A stretch of 64,000 bases of DNA, taken from assembly GCF_014851395.1 (NCBI RefSeq), contig NW_024043372.1:20010977-20074976 (forward strand), given 5' to 3'. This stretch comes from Micropterus salmoides (Eukaryota > Chordata > Actinopteri > Centrarchiformes > Centrarchidae). This document shows, piece by piece, positions 1 to 12,500 of the stretch. The notes under the pieces were generated by a model. The model saw only the letters and a program-made list of their open reading frames with translations. It had not been told where the DNA came from and did not search any database. Made by a program: the position numbers and the translations under genes. How positions within the stretch are numbered: position 1 is the first letter of the stretch; each line of letters starts with the position of its first letter.

Positions 1-299
1 TAAAGCAGGCAGTATGTCATATTACATTATAAGATAACTTGGGTGTGAAGACATTTCTTGCCGTCACCTGCCTCAAATTACAGTTTATTCTGACTTTCCA
101 AAATAATTAAAAAACATGACTATTCTCTGATGGATTTGGGCTTACCATAGCTATGTCACTTAGGGTTAGACAAAGGGTTAAATTTATAGACAGATTTGAA
201 ATCCTTATATCAAATCCAAAACACAATACTCCAATTTCTAGAGGTATTTACAGTGCCTAATTTCAGGGGGATTTTTACTGTGCAATATTCATGAATAAA

Positions 300-760
300 A
301 CGTACAATGTTTTTAGACATGATTATAGCATCGGGTGTGGGTCCATGCTGGCTGGGATGTTGTTCTTTATGTGCTGGAGAAACAGTTTCTCAAAGCACTT
401 GATCAGAATGGGGGTGAGGGCCAGTCATTCAGAATAGACACTGCAGACTTTTTAGGTATAGGGACGCTGGTGGGTGTGTCTTGAAGCAGGTGGGAACCCT
501 CTCCTAAGACAGCAATGTGTTCACAATGTTAGGAGTAACATCAACTAGCTGATTGCCACATGTTTTTAGTACACAGCCAGGGATATTATCAGGCCCAGTA
601 GATTTACTTATATTGACTCTCAGCAGGACGCTTCTCACATCCGCTGTGGATCCTGACCGTAGCCGGTCCACTGGAGGTGGAGTAGACTTTACAAGCTGGC
701 TCATCCCATCATACTCACAAGGTCCAAGAATAAGCTCAGGTTTAGCCATTCAAATAAAAA
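300..760 (-). mobile_element. Relic of a jockey/CR1-superfamily LINE reverse transcriptase (3' part of the palm region)
   Basis: The minus-strand translation between about 750 and 504 contains the motif GPDNIPGCVLKTCGNQLVDV, typical of the reverse-transcriptase region of abundant fish non-LTR elements. The reading frame then breaks, but recognisable continuation (VPTCFKT, later an interrupted stretch resembling the next RT block) can be followed to about 300. Stops and frameshifts show it is dead, and neither an endonuclease domain nor a 3' tail is visible. It lies downstream of stau1 on the same strand. Family assignment (Rex1/CR1/jockey-like) is inference from the motif. Confidence 0.7.
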
Positions 761-1069
761 CAGCAACATTTTGCATAAAAAGATAAGAGATTGTTCACAT
801 TTTGATTGATTTTAGCTTTGTATCAAAAGCCCATCACAGAATACATCATGATAAAAGTTTATAGCAGCTAATTCTGGTGAGTTATGTTATTTGTTTTCAA
901 CATTTCTTAACTCAAATATTATTAAGTAAGATAAGTATCAGAACCAAGCTATAAGCAGAATACACCATCAGAATCTTTCAAATTTAAACAATACCCAAGC
1001 CTGCATTGGGCCCTACGATTGGGCAATCTGATGATATACAATTTTGATACATTTTATAGTCAGCATGTT

Positions 1070-2755
1070 ATCAACAATAGCCATTCAGTTTATTTACATT
1101 GTATAATTAATTACCTCTTTAGTTTTCATTGTAAGTTGAGTCCACCATTCCAGAGCTGGACTCAAACTGCCTACCTAAGCACGAGGGACTCACGGGAAAC
1201 AATGCACGCATGTAATCCAGTGATTGTTTTTCCACTATTATTGACTGAATTCTTTATTAAAAAAGAAATTGTTGGTAGAACTGTACCCAAATACAAAAGT
1301 TGTTCCGTTGTACTGCTGACAGAGTAGCTAATCAAATCTTACAACTAACTGGACTCTGGAAACACTGACACATGATTGTAGTACGATGCCACTGAAAGTT
1401 GATAAATGATAATATTATTGCACAGTCCTAGATAACCTACACCTCAGTTCAGTTATATATTCTGGTCAAGAAAAAGACAAGTTACCAGAAGTCTTTGTTT
1501 TGTGTACTTAAGCACGTATGTTTAATTACCATGGGGAGCGGAGAGAGAAGGAAGATTGACGAGGAAAAGGGAGTATGAGGGGAACTGACATAACAGGGAA
1601 ATGTCCCTGCCACACACAGCAGAGACAATATCACATTACCATACACTCTACATTTAGTCAGAAATTCTTCCCAGCCCTACATGGTAATGTTGTTAACACT
1701 GGTTGTTGATATAAAGCACTCTAGGAAAATCAACAAAGGTTCACCAGCTGCACCTTAGACAAAAATGAGGTTTAAACCTTTACAAGATCTTGTTAAATGA
1801 GCTACCTCATCAACGGGGGATAAAACATAAAACATTTAAAAACAAGAGTTAGAAGGTCTCACAGAGAGGAAACAAGTTCTAGACAAAAGAAAACACAGTT
1901 CACAGCTTCTTTTTTTCTCCACCAACAAAACCCCCAACTCAGTGACTAGGATGCAGCTGCTTTTTCTACAACGCAACAAAATAAATAATGTGTACAATTA
2001 AACAACACTAAGGGGAAGAAACACTTTTTTTCCTATCAATCTTGTTTAACTGTGAACATTTTGGAACAATGAATATGAACAGTGATGGTTTAGAGCTTAC
2101 AGTGCCCGAAGCTTCCTGTAGCCTTCTAAAGCAGACTAAGAACACAGTGTCTGAGTTTTCTCTAGTGCTTTTACAGACAACCAAACCTGATCATCTAAAC
2201 AGTGCCATCCAGGGTCTGTGCCAATGTGCTTGAGTTAGCCTGTTTGAGGTGCAAGTCACCTTCAATTTCCTGCTTGCCACACCTGTGGATAATAAGTAAC
2301 AGTGTCACTGTTAGAAATATCCCTTTGATGGATAGCTGTGTTTATGTGCATGAGTGCCATTCAGTCTAATATATTGCATTTACAGATCCCATTGAAGTAT
2401 TAAAATGCATTTACATAAACTGTCCTGTTTACACAATAAACATCAGGAAGAAAAAAACATGCATAAGAACAAACCAAAAGATAAAAGCCGGTTGAGTCAT
2501 TGAAACTGTTAATAGCTTACTGCTGTGCTTTTAGTACTCAAACAACAGTTATATCAGTGTATACTACAACCAGAGTTCTTAAGCAAAAGCTGAGTCTTCT
2601 GTTTAAGTTATAAAAAGGAATCAATTATCTCCTACGGTTCCCTGGGAAACATGCACCACTTGGAAAAGTTTCAAACAACAAAGGCCATATTGATTATTAG
2701 TGAAACTAAATGCTTATTATAGACAGCTACATTTAGCGACAGTGTTTGTCACAGC
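1070..2755 (-). other. stau1: Probable stau1 3' UTR and downstream DNA
   Basis: No coding exon is visible between the stau1 stop (2756-2758) and the LINE relic. The sequence is A+T rich, and on the minus strand it carries AATAAA-like hexamers, for example at about 1088-1093 and 1253-1258, which could end the transcript. The short open frames here (1019-1327, 2042-2233) have no recognisable domain. The 3' end is not fixed by the sequence; transcripts are needed. Confidence 0.4.
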
Positions 2756-5700
2756 TTACCGAGAGACTGGTCCATTTCCCGTCCTTTCATTTGGCTGCTG
2801 GTCCAACTCAGAGAGCAACTTCAATATATTCAGTGCAGCCTGTAGAGGTGAAGGACCGTATAGGTTACACGGCAGGCAACTGCCCCTCAGTTGAGTACAA
2901 CTCTGTAAAGTAAAGCCTCAGTGTCTTGGTAGCAGGTATTCTTAAAAAACAAAAACTGGAGTGGGGGTCCAGGAAGCATCCTACACAAAACAGGGTGTAT
3001 GTTGTGTCTTCGTAATGGTATGAGGGCATTACGCATCAGCCTATTCTTAACGGCAACTCCATTTGGTCACCGTCACATAGCTACACTCACTCTCAAAAGG
3101 TTTATCGCTAATCTACTGCATGGCATGGTCTTGAAATAAACTTTAGGAACAATTCCTGTATTTTTGGGAAATAAATGCTTCAACAGAGTGTGTTGGTACA
3201 ACCCCTGGTACTACAGCTGCTCACAGGGGTTGTACACTAAAGAGGAAATATAATGCTCCTAATTAAGCAAAGAATTTATGCAGAAATTGCAGCGTATGAG
3301 CAAATACTCCTGCTTTGTTAACACTAGATAAAATATTTGTGAGTGACAATACTGCTTTTTTTACATTTCAAGCACCAAGCTAAACATGTTTCAGCTTTTC
3401 ATTTAGTAACTTAACATGGGCTTGCAAGGACTGATCCTGTATAAACTTATATGTTTGACCCATTGATAGCCACTTGTTTTCAGCATTTTGTTCCTATTGG
3501 TTAGACTTTATCAATGATTTCTAATATGTGCTGGGTTTTGGCTGGAGCATTGTCCCTTCTATTACAGCTAATGTAGCTCACACACAATGTGCTTTCTCAC
3601 ATTGGAAGTTTTACAGATGCATTCTGCACATAAGGCAAAAAAACAAAACTCACCATATCATGACAGGATTCTACATCTTTCCCAATCCCATGACTGATGA
3701 GTGGTGGCTGAGAAGAGCAGTTGATCAGTGACACAAATTCATTCTTATTGTTTTTGGGAAAATCTTTGTATTCCACCTGCAAGAAAATAAATCATTTCAA
3801 TTAACTTTTACCATTTTAGTCTAAATCAATTGCATGTACACTAATAGCCCTACTGAGTTCACCAAAAGCAGAACATGCTGCTGGTTACCTGCAGGCCCTG
3901 CACAGATGAAAGATAGCTGAGCTGTTCTGAAGGCCTGGTCAGGGGTCCGTGGGGCAGCTGGTTCAGGTTATTTTTGTTCTTTAGGATAGTCTCAGCAGTC
4001 AATGATGTCCCTGCATAAAGCAGCTCATTGGCAATCATGGCAGTGATTGTGGCCTTGCCTGGGTTGGGCATTGAACGACTGTAGTCCTTGGCCTGGGATC
4101 CTTGGCAGACCCCGACTGCTTGAGCCACCTCAGGGACCATGGGCAGGATACCTGCAGGCAGCTGCTGGTGGCTCAGATAAGGCAGACGGAAGTCCTCCTC
4201 CTTGGAACCTTTGCAAATTTGCAAAGGGCACAGAAGCACAACAGACATAATAAATAAATTATACAATATGACCACTGCCAAGTGTATGAGTCTAGTAGAT
4301 CTACTGGCACTTACCCATTGCCACGTCCTCTACAGAGCCAGGCTCAAAGAAGGTCACTTTGCGGCCATCGCCAGGTTTTCTCACTGGGGTCTAGATATTA
4401 TAAAGATAATATAAGGACTTGAAGGAATGAAGGTTTATCACACATACCAAAACTTTGTCTGCCACGTTTACAAGACTTGCTTAATAAATGTGTAGCGGTA
4501 CCTTTTCATCAGTTTTCAGTGCCGGTTTAGGAGGCTGAGGCTGAGGCACTTTGTATCCCAAAAGCTCCAGCATTTTCTCTGCTGCGTTCCTTTTGGCCAC
4601 CTTCTTACTAGGTCCCATTCCCTCAGCAGACTGGCCGCACACTGACACCTGTACCGAAAAAACAATGAGCAAACTGAAATGAATGAATGACTGAGAAATA
4701 AACAAGCAGAGGAAAACGGAGAATCATGCTACCGGCAAGCCTCAGTTTCTGTAAAATCACCTGCATGACAAACTCCCTGCGCCGAGGTAGACCTCTCTCT
4801 GTCACCATGCTGTACTCCGGTTCCTTCTCCTTCTTGGCCTGCTGGATCTGAGCCAGACGGCTGATGGGATTCATTCCCTGACCATATTCTGGGCTGGTCT
4901 GCAGCTGTTTGTGTGACAAGTTAACCATCACCACTTGATGAAGACTTTTGAGGTCTGTACTGATTATTCTAACTCCAGCTCACTGGTTACATTACCTTGA
5001 TGATGGATTTGGTTTTCTTTTTGATGCGTGGCAGCGTCTTTTCCACACTGGGTATATGGGGTAGCCTCTTCAACTCTCCCAGCACCGCTGCTGCTGCCAG
5101 CTTCTTGGCAATCTTTTTACTCTTCCCTTCGCCCTCTCCAGTGAACTCCCCGACTGTAACACACACTACAAAACTCTTCATGTGGGGAGGGCCTTCTTCC
5201 TTTAAAACCTGAAAAACAACAGTGATAAATCATGACGTACGGAGGCATTCTTGTTTTATTATTAAACGGTCATACATCTTGTCTACATATCACTGAACTT
5301 ATGTATTCCTATTAACAGTAATAAAAAGAAATGTATAGTCACCTCAAAGTTGACAGGTAAGTTGCGTTTAAGTGCAATTTCAAACACTTGACTGATTTCT
5401 GATTTGTTTAGGTTCTCCTCCTCAGGCTCTCCGTTCATCTGTCAAGAGCAAAAAGCATATTAAAAGAAAAATAGCAGTAAGTTTGAATAAAATTGCACAA
5501 AGGCCTAGCACCTTTTCACACCAAGTGTGCGCTCCTTTTCTCACCACTGGCAACTGTTGCAATATTGGCTCCTTGTGCAGCACTTTCAGGGCCTTGGCAG
5601 CAGCATCGTGTTTAGCTAACTGCCGTGTGCGTCCCTTCCCAACAAACTGCTGGCCTCCGATGGAAAGCTCCATGTGGTATATCATTGGTCCCACTGGAGG

Positions 5701-7016
5701 AAATGGGTAATAATACCTGGACAAACAAAAAAAAAGCTTTTTCCCCATCACAAAACACAATATTATTAAAAATTAAGACAAAATGAAAGAATGTCCTTTT
5801 TTCCGAATGAAGGAAACTCACTGTTGCATAGAGCGCTGGTAAGGTCCTGGAGCCCGGACGTTGTAGTTGAAGTTTGGTGGTCTCATCCCCGGGTATGGGT
5901 CGATGGGCTTATACATAGGCTTTTTACCAAGCTTCATACATAGTGCACTTAACTCGATGGTATGTGTCATGCCATCTGCTGGAAGGCCAACATAAAGACA
6001 ACCAACAAACCAAATACATGAGCAAACTCTTATTAGAAAGAGACTGTGACAGAGCCAGTTGGAAGAGCCCACCTGGGTTCTTGCCTGTGTTGCGGGGCGT
6101 CCTTATGGTGGGCTTGGGAAGTGTCGTCTCAGCGAGGGCGGTTGCAGCAGCAGAATGCTGGGCTTTCTTGATACTGGTCCCCTCTGCTTCCCAGTACTGA
6201 TCTCCCAGTGTTAGCCTAACTGAGAAAATCTGACAGAGGTAGAGAGGCAGAGTACATTCAAAAGATTCTCCGTCACTCGCATTATGTGGCGACAAAAGAC
6301 GTCATAGCATATATAAAATTACACAATCAGTTTATCGGTAAAAATTATTCTCAAAGTACCTTGGAGTGAGCTGGTCCTTGCTCACAAAGCAGCTTATACT
6401 CAGGTTGGATCTTGTTGAAACGGGCTAACTCATTCACCAAACACATGGGGGTCTTCTCTTTAGGGTTTGCCATGTTAGATACTGTGAAAAAACAAAAGTC
6501 TGATTAAAATACACAAATGGTCTGAGAAAGACATGCAGGGCTTGATAAACCTCTGAAAACAAGGGCATAAAATCCTAGATATTTCAAATGCAGGCACAGA
6601 AAGACCTCCAGAGGCAGTGCAATATGAGGGAGGGGTCTGGAATACAAAGTGTGAATCTGACAGATGCACACGGTATGCTTTAGCAAGCCTTTAAGGGAGT
6701 AAAAAAAGATAAAAACGTGATATTTGCAACAAATGCTGGGCCAAAGGTAGACTTTACTGTGCACAAAACTATTTAATGGCAGCAATAAAAAGTAAGCTTT
6801 TTAAAAACAAATCAATAACCAACCTGTGGTGGTATTATAGGGAGTGGCTGAGCCCGCGGGGAGAGCGGAGCTCCTCATGGGCTGGCTGGCGCTCTCCGAG
6901 GGTAGGGTGCCCGAGGCACAAGGGATACTGTAGCCAGGCTGTGGCTGTCCCAGCTGCAGTGGAGCTGAAGCTGCAGTCATGGGGCTAACCGAACACTGAA
7001 ACTGGAGCTGGGACAT
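2756..7016 (-). CDS. stau1: Staufen homolog 1, double-stranded RNA-binding protein (13 coding exons, 667 aa)
   Basis: Staufen proteins bind structured mRNA 3' UTRs for transport, localisation, translation and Staufen-mediated decay in the cytoplasm. Coding exons (minus): 6824-7016, 6360-6481, 6073-6229, 5822-5978, 5545-5716, 5343-5438, 4996-5208, 4761-4904, 4502-4648, 4315-4390, 3889-4208, 3654-3776, 2756-2839; they total 2004 nt and stay in frame. dsRBD1 lies at about residues 74-142 (GTSIKKAQHSAAATAL), dsRBD2 at 162-256 with the family's proline-rich insertion, dsRBD3 at 280-349 (GEGEGKSKKIAKK) and dsRBD4 at 381-450 (PSKKVAKRNAAEKML). The C-terminal part (515-660) carries the Staufen-swapping and dsRBD5-like region, with FPKNNKNEFVSLINCSSQPP nearly identical to mammalian STAU1 rather than STAU2. 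The start was chosen from the conserved N-terminus MSQLQF; an in-frame Met at residue 68 (MANPKEK) could give a shorter form. The kept dsRBD1 resembles STAU2 and other fish stau1. Assignment is secure from the C-terminus. Confidence 0.95.
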
Positions 7017-7224
7017 CCTTGCTGGTCAGTCGGAGGCTGAGGTCAAGATAAGAACTTTGTGGTGCGGCAATGGTGAGTGCCAAAGAGGGAGGAGATGTTT
7101 ATTGAGGAGGTCTGAATGTAAGCTCTGCCTGGAAAGTGAGGAAAAAAGATGGGTAACTAAGATGTCCTTCAACATATGAAGACTGACTAAGAATACTCCC
7201 TGCAAAGATTGTCCATCGCAGGTC

Positions 7225-7445
7225 TGACAAACAACGGCAACCACATTCACATCTATGAACAATTTAGATTCCAGTTCATTCAACTTGCATGTGTTTGGAT
7301 TGTGGGAAGAAAAGCCATGCAGAGATGGGGTGAACATGCAAAATCTACAGTGAAAAGGCCCCAGCTGGCTGGATCAGGTTTGAAACAAACAAACACCTTC
7401 CTGCTGTGAGGCAACAGGGCTAACCACCGAGCTTCACAGGTAGCT
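7225..7445 (+). repeat. Old copy of an interspersed fish repeat, related to 39055-39265
   Basis: The stretch matches the copy at 39055-39265 in order and spacing: an 'acaatttag' block, a 'catgt.tttgga.tgtggga' block, 'catgcaaa', 'aggtttgaa' and a terminal 'ccttc.tgctgtga' block. It is more diverged than the 39 kb copy and lies in the first intron of stau1. The family is a common teleost repeat that I cannot name with certainty. Confidence 0.55.
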
Positions 7446-9133
7446 TTGCACCCTCCATTTTCAACCATAAAACTGATATATTTTACACCTAAAACTGAAA
7501 ATAGGACCATATTCTTTTAATACAATGTTTGCCATTTGACAAGTGTGATTATCTGCCTTAGACGATAAGATTTAAACTATTTTAACTAGCTTTTCTAGAT
7601 TGTTTGGGTATGGTAAACGCAAGATGTAGTCCAGAAGATAGCCTAGGCTACATACACAAATGTCTCACTACATGAAAAAAAGTAGCAGGACGTGTAACAT
7701 AAAATAAACATTTAAATTAATGTTTCTGTGCTGTAGTCATTGGTCACAATCATAGAATATTTCTATCCTTAACTTTGTGAATAAATTGCACATGACGACA
7801 CCATTTCCATGGTGATATTTCATCTGTGGCAAAAGACAGATAATTCATTATGGAGTTTATATTAGTTTCACTGTGACTCTTAAACATCAAGTTTCATGCA
7901 TTGGACAGCGCTGCGAGGCAAGATGACAACTCTGGTGGCTAACTGCCCTTCACACATTTCAATAAGTTCTCAAAATACTGTATATTTGGCTTGTAAATGC
8001 ACAACATAGGTGGCGATTTGTGTGAGGTCCCGACCCTGGACGAGACCCCGCCATGCCAACATTAAAGAGGCAACTTATGGTCAAAACCAATGTAACCAGA
8101 TGGGTGGCATTAACAATACTGTATGTGACGTGTTGACAGAGCTAAAGAGACGTTAACCCCCCCGATACTGCCAACCTGGCCAAAATGGTTTGCTTGCTAA
8201 CATTTTGCGCTACCCTGGTTTCCAATTACGTATGCTGCCGATCCAAACAGGGGGGGGAAAACATCGTTATTTTGGTCTCATTGAAGGTGCACGGTTGGGA
8301 GGTGTCGACCACAGTCTGGGTGTTGTAGGGCCCTTCGCTGATATAAATCCGCATGCACTGATAACGTGTACCTCATGCAACTGTAGTTATATGTTGGCAA
8401 CACAAAATAAACTAACGAGTTAATAAAATATCGACTTGAACATTTGCTTTTGTTTAAAAATAACATTACCCCGGCAAACTAGGTAACGTTAGCCGTAACA
8501 AACACGGAGCTTCAAACACCTGCAAATACGCATAACTTTACACGAACAGGTCTCTTACATCGCTGGACTTGTATATTCCCTACAGATTTGACCATTGGTG
8601 TGAAAAGCTGACATTATTTTCATTAACTTGTTCTAAATGAAATCACGCCGCTGGGTGGGAGCTTTCTCAGAGGAGCACGTTAACGTTAGCTAACTAGCTT
8701 TACGGTTAACTCAGTGGCAGGGATGGACATAATGGGACGGCCGCTGTAAAAACTAACCTGTCAGTGACTGTAGCAGTGGTGTCTTCAGGAAGATGCTCTC
8801 ACAACACATTATCAACAGTACCTGACACTAGTTTATTGGCTAATTAAACGCCCCATATTAATTTCCAACGAGTTTGGGACCAGCCGGTGAAACTGCTAGT
8901 TAGCTAACCCCCGACAAGTCACTACACAAAATAAACCTCACCTCGTCGCTCCTTTTGTTCAGTTTTTAGTTACTCCATAGCACACGTTGATTTACTTTCG
9001 TTTGCTTTTGTTAATGGCCGGTTTCTACAGTCAGTCTATATTATTTTTATATCAAAATGCGGGCTGTGAGGAGATGGACATTGGGAAAACAGGGCAAACA
9101 CTAAAGAGAATGGCCCTATCTTGACTCTCTCTT

Positions 9134-9162
9134 CAGGAAGTGACATCGACAGAGAGGAAGTG
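9134..9162. promoter_or_regulatory. Paired ETS-like sites in the likely stau1 promoter
   Basis: CAGGAAGTGA (9134-9143) and GAGGAAGTG (9154-9162) are two same-orientation GGAAGTG cores 20 bp apart. They lie between the pbrm1 3' end and the first probable stau1 leader exon, where a housekeeping promoter would be expected. ETS/GABP sites are common in such promoters. Function is inferred from position and motif only. Confidence 0.35.
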
Positions 9163-9295
9163 CTTCCACAGTAATGCAGGATTAAAGTCGAGAATGAAGA
9201 GATATCACGCTTTTGTGCAAATGGAGAACCACAAAAGTAACGTTTGCTGGGACACAATTTAAAACAGTACACAGTATGAACAGGGTATTCATAAT

Positions 9296-9301
9296 TTTAT
9301 T
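9296..9301 (-). terminator. pbrm1: Likely pbrm1 polyadenylation signal (AATAAA)
   Basis: A perfect AATAAA on the minus strand lies about 240 bp past the pbrm1 stop codon (9543-9545). No other strong hexamer was noted between them. Cleavage would fall around 9270-9285, leaving only a short gap to the presumed stau1 promoter. Confidence 0.55.
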
Positions 9302-9542
9302 TTGATAGTATCAATAAGCCAAATAAACACTGGTTTTGCAGCACAATTAATCCAGTCTTGTAAAAAAAAAAAAAAAATGAAAATGCACAAACAAATAACT
9401 ATCAAGCTCATTTTGTTAGCTAATAAATATAAAATTGACCGTGATTCACTATAAAATATTGCTTCTATGGCCTATACGGCTTCCTAAACCTCATAGCTTG
9501 AGGATAAGAGCAGTGAGTGTGAGCTAGTTTGTGTCCAACAGG

Positions 9543-12500
9543 TTACAGGTTGTGTGCCTGACAGATGTTCAGAGAGTCTCTCAACATCAGGTCACGTAGG
9601 CGCCACAGTGCATCCGCCATGGTGCTGTGGGCTCCTTTGCTTTTCAGCCAGTGAGCTGGCAGCCGGCTCTCCTGCTCTTTGGTCAGATGAGTGTCTCGCC
9701 TTTGAGCTGATATGGAAACAAAGGGTTTTTGATTAAGTGCTGATCATGTGCTCACAACGTATGCTTAAAAAGAAAATGAATGCATTAGTTCCCTGATCTA
9801 TACTTATGTTTTAACAAACCTGAATCTGTCATTTACTGTTCTTGATTCATACGTAAAAAGTTTCCAGTAACAGCAAACATTTCTACATCGACGTACTTTA
9901 CTTAAAAAAACTGTTTCCAATGTGATGAATTTAGTTTGAAGATGGTTAGTTAGACCTACTCAAATCTAATCAGATCATGTGGGGGAATCCTGTGGTATAA
10001 TAAGAAGTTTCTGTCATTATTGTGTCTACAACACTTCAACACACCCCAACTGAAAATGACTTAACACCTTTGAGTGTTTGGTCCCACTTGCTGACGGTGC
10101 TAGAATCTGAATTCAAGCCCTCAATGTACTTCAGGTAGGCCTCTGAGTGAAGCACCCTCTGGGTCTTTGGTGGTGGCGCCACAAACATGGGAGTGGTGGG
10201 CTGCAGGTGTGAGGGCTGGCCCTGTCCTGGATACGGTGGAGGAGCATGTGGCCCTGGGCTGAACATCCCAGGCTAAAATTGAACAATGACAATATATTTT
10301 TTAGCATGTGGACAATATGTAGAATACTGAATTATAAAAATAATGTTATATACAATAAATAGTATGCTATATATAATAGCAAGGCATGAGGATTTTGTTT
10401 TGTAATTTACATTTTTACCCCATGTTGTAACATGACTGAAGAAGAGCAATGCCAGTGATTAATGGTGGCTAATTATGCAAAAGAGCAAAATAATCAATAT
10501 ATTCATAACCATGATTTCATATAAAAGGTGATAACTATGTGAACTCGGTAGTATTTTTGAAATGGGGCTCACCTGTTGCATAAAGTTTCCTGGTACAGGA
10601 CTTCCTGCCAAGCCATTCATACCAGGGCCCATGATACCTGTAAAATGACAATACTTGGTTTCTGTGCATTTTGTTACTATGGTAACCTTATGCTAATTTT
10701 CTTTATGTTACGATCTATAACAGTGTTTTATAACGACTTGTGGAAATGTTAGTTTCTGAATATCAGTGGAATGTTAGGTGTTTTCACATGCATTACATCT
10801 GTGAGCGTGGATGTGTATCCTGTATATTTCAGGTGTGGCATGTGAGTACACTTGTTGGAGACCAGACAGCTTTGACTGCTCGCTGAGTACATCAGGCTGC
10901 GTGGCCTGTGGACCAGGTAAACCCCTCCTAGCAGGAGAGACACGACTGGATGTGACTGAGCAGATGTGGCTAGGACAGTGGCCCCTTACCCTGATGAGGC
11001 ATGCCAGGGTACCCGGGCATACCTTGCTGGAGATGGTGAGGAGGCAGATGGCCTACAGGGTGAGGTGACATTGGGGCCACACTCAACAAGCCCTCATGGG
11101 GGCCCTGCATGGGCATGTAAGGTGGGCCGTAAGCTCCCATCATGCCTTGGGGAAGAGGGCGAGGAGAGGACAACAACATATCCATGCATAAGTGACATGC
11201 AGATGAATCTAAAATGACATGCACTACTACTGCACACAGTGACCCCTTTCACACATGCACCTAATAATTGATGAGTACTTATTTTCTGTTTCTGCGTATG
11301 TTTTTATGTTTGAGAAGGATTAGTTACACATTAGCTACACATATGTAACTACAACTATAGTGGGAACAGACCGAGAAATATCCCTATGTAATGCCTGCAA
11401 GAAGCTAATCGTATCTATTAACTGTGATATGACTTTTTGATTGATTTAAATCAGTCATTTTAAGGTAGACTCTCCTAATCCAAAATGGCCGTCTTCTGTG
11501 GTGTACTTTTTTCTAACTCTCCAGCTGTGCTGACAAAAATAAAGACGACAAACCTTCGGTCATGCAGTGTGACAGGAGACTTGACATTGAATTTTTCTGT
11601 ATTAGAGACCAAAATGAAAACCACCGCCTCATTCTAATAAGTGGACCTGGTGATGTTAAAAGGTTCAGTGTGCGGAAGGGGCAGACAATACAAATGGGTC
11701 TGAGAATGTTAGCAGACAAAACAAGCAGTAAAGTTAAATTGAATTGAAAAAAAAAGGTACGTATGGTTAAAAATCAATCATGCCGTCAATGTCATGCAAT
11801 TCCAGATATGAAGTAGCGATAATGAAAACTATAAACATAAAACAATGTGAAATAGCAGCAAAAGAAGAAACCTGTTGCTTAAAGAATGTACTTTTGAGAT
11901 ACTTAAGTTTAATATTGTTTAAGAAATGAGTCCAGCCTCATTTCCCTGCTGCTTTGTTGTCAAACTCTCGTGCTGCCTCTGAGAGGGGTTACCTGACACA
12001 GGTGACATGGTCTGGTTTATCATTCCCATAGTGCTAGGCGAAGGCACCACCCCCATCAGTGCCCCTACAGGGGTACCTGCTCTAGGGGACGCTTGCTTCT
12101 GGGGTGGTCTCTCACGATCTTGTTGCTCCACTATTTTGGCCGCCCGTTCTGAAACGAGCAAATCATTTCTGTCTTAATGTCAGTTCACGATAGACAACTT
12201 TCACACCCGCGAATTGCTTCTTCTCACCTTCATACTCCGCCTTCTTGGTACCCTCAAGGTTCCTCCACTCGGTGCCCACGAGTCGACTCAGTTCCCCAAA
12301 GGAGTAGTCTGGGTGTCTAGCTTTAATGACTGCTCGCATTTCACTGCTGAACAAGATATAGCCACTCATGTTCATCTTCCTCTTGGCCCCTTCCTTCTTT
12401 GATAAGCCCTTCACCTTAGGAGTGGACTGAACAAAAACAAGTTGTGTGTTAATATTAGTAGCAGTGGTTTGAAGCCTTTAGACATTAACTTGGGCCTCAT

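Larger units (their letters stand above)
7017..9170 (-). other. stau1: stau1 5' region: end of 5' UTR, large 5' intron and probable non-coding first exon(s)
   Basis: On the minus strand an acceptor-like CAG sits just upstream of the start codon, near 7033. Good donors occur at 8942 (GAG followed by gtgagg) and at 8758 (CAG followed by gttagt), so one or two non-coding leader exons probably lie between about 8758 and 9150. The intron contains an old interspersed repeat at about 7225-7445 and otherwise no coding sequence. CpG content rises towards 8500-9000, as expected near a vertebrate promoter. Confidence 0.5.

Noticed and set aside
1019..1327. 102-codon open frame downstream of stau1
   Set aside because: No domain, no splice context, low-complexity composition; consistent with UTR or random DNA.
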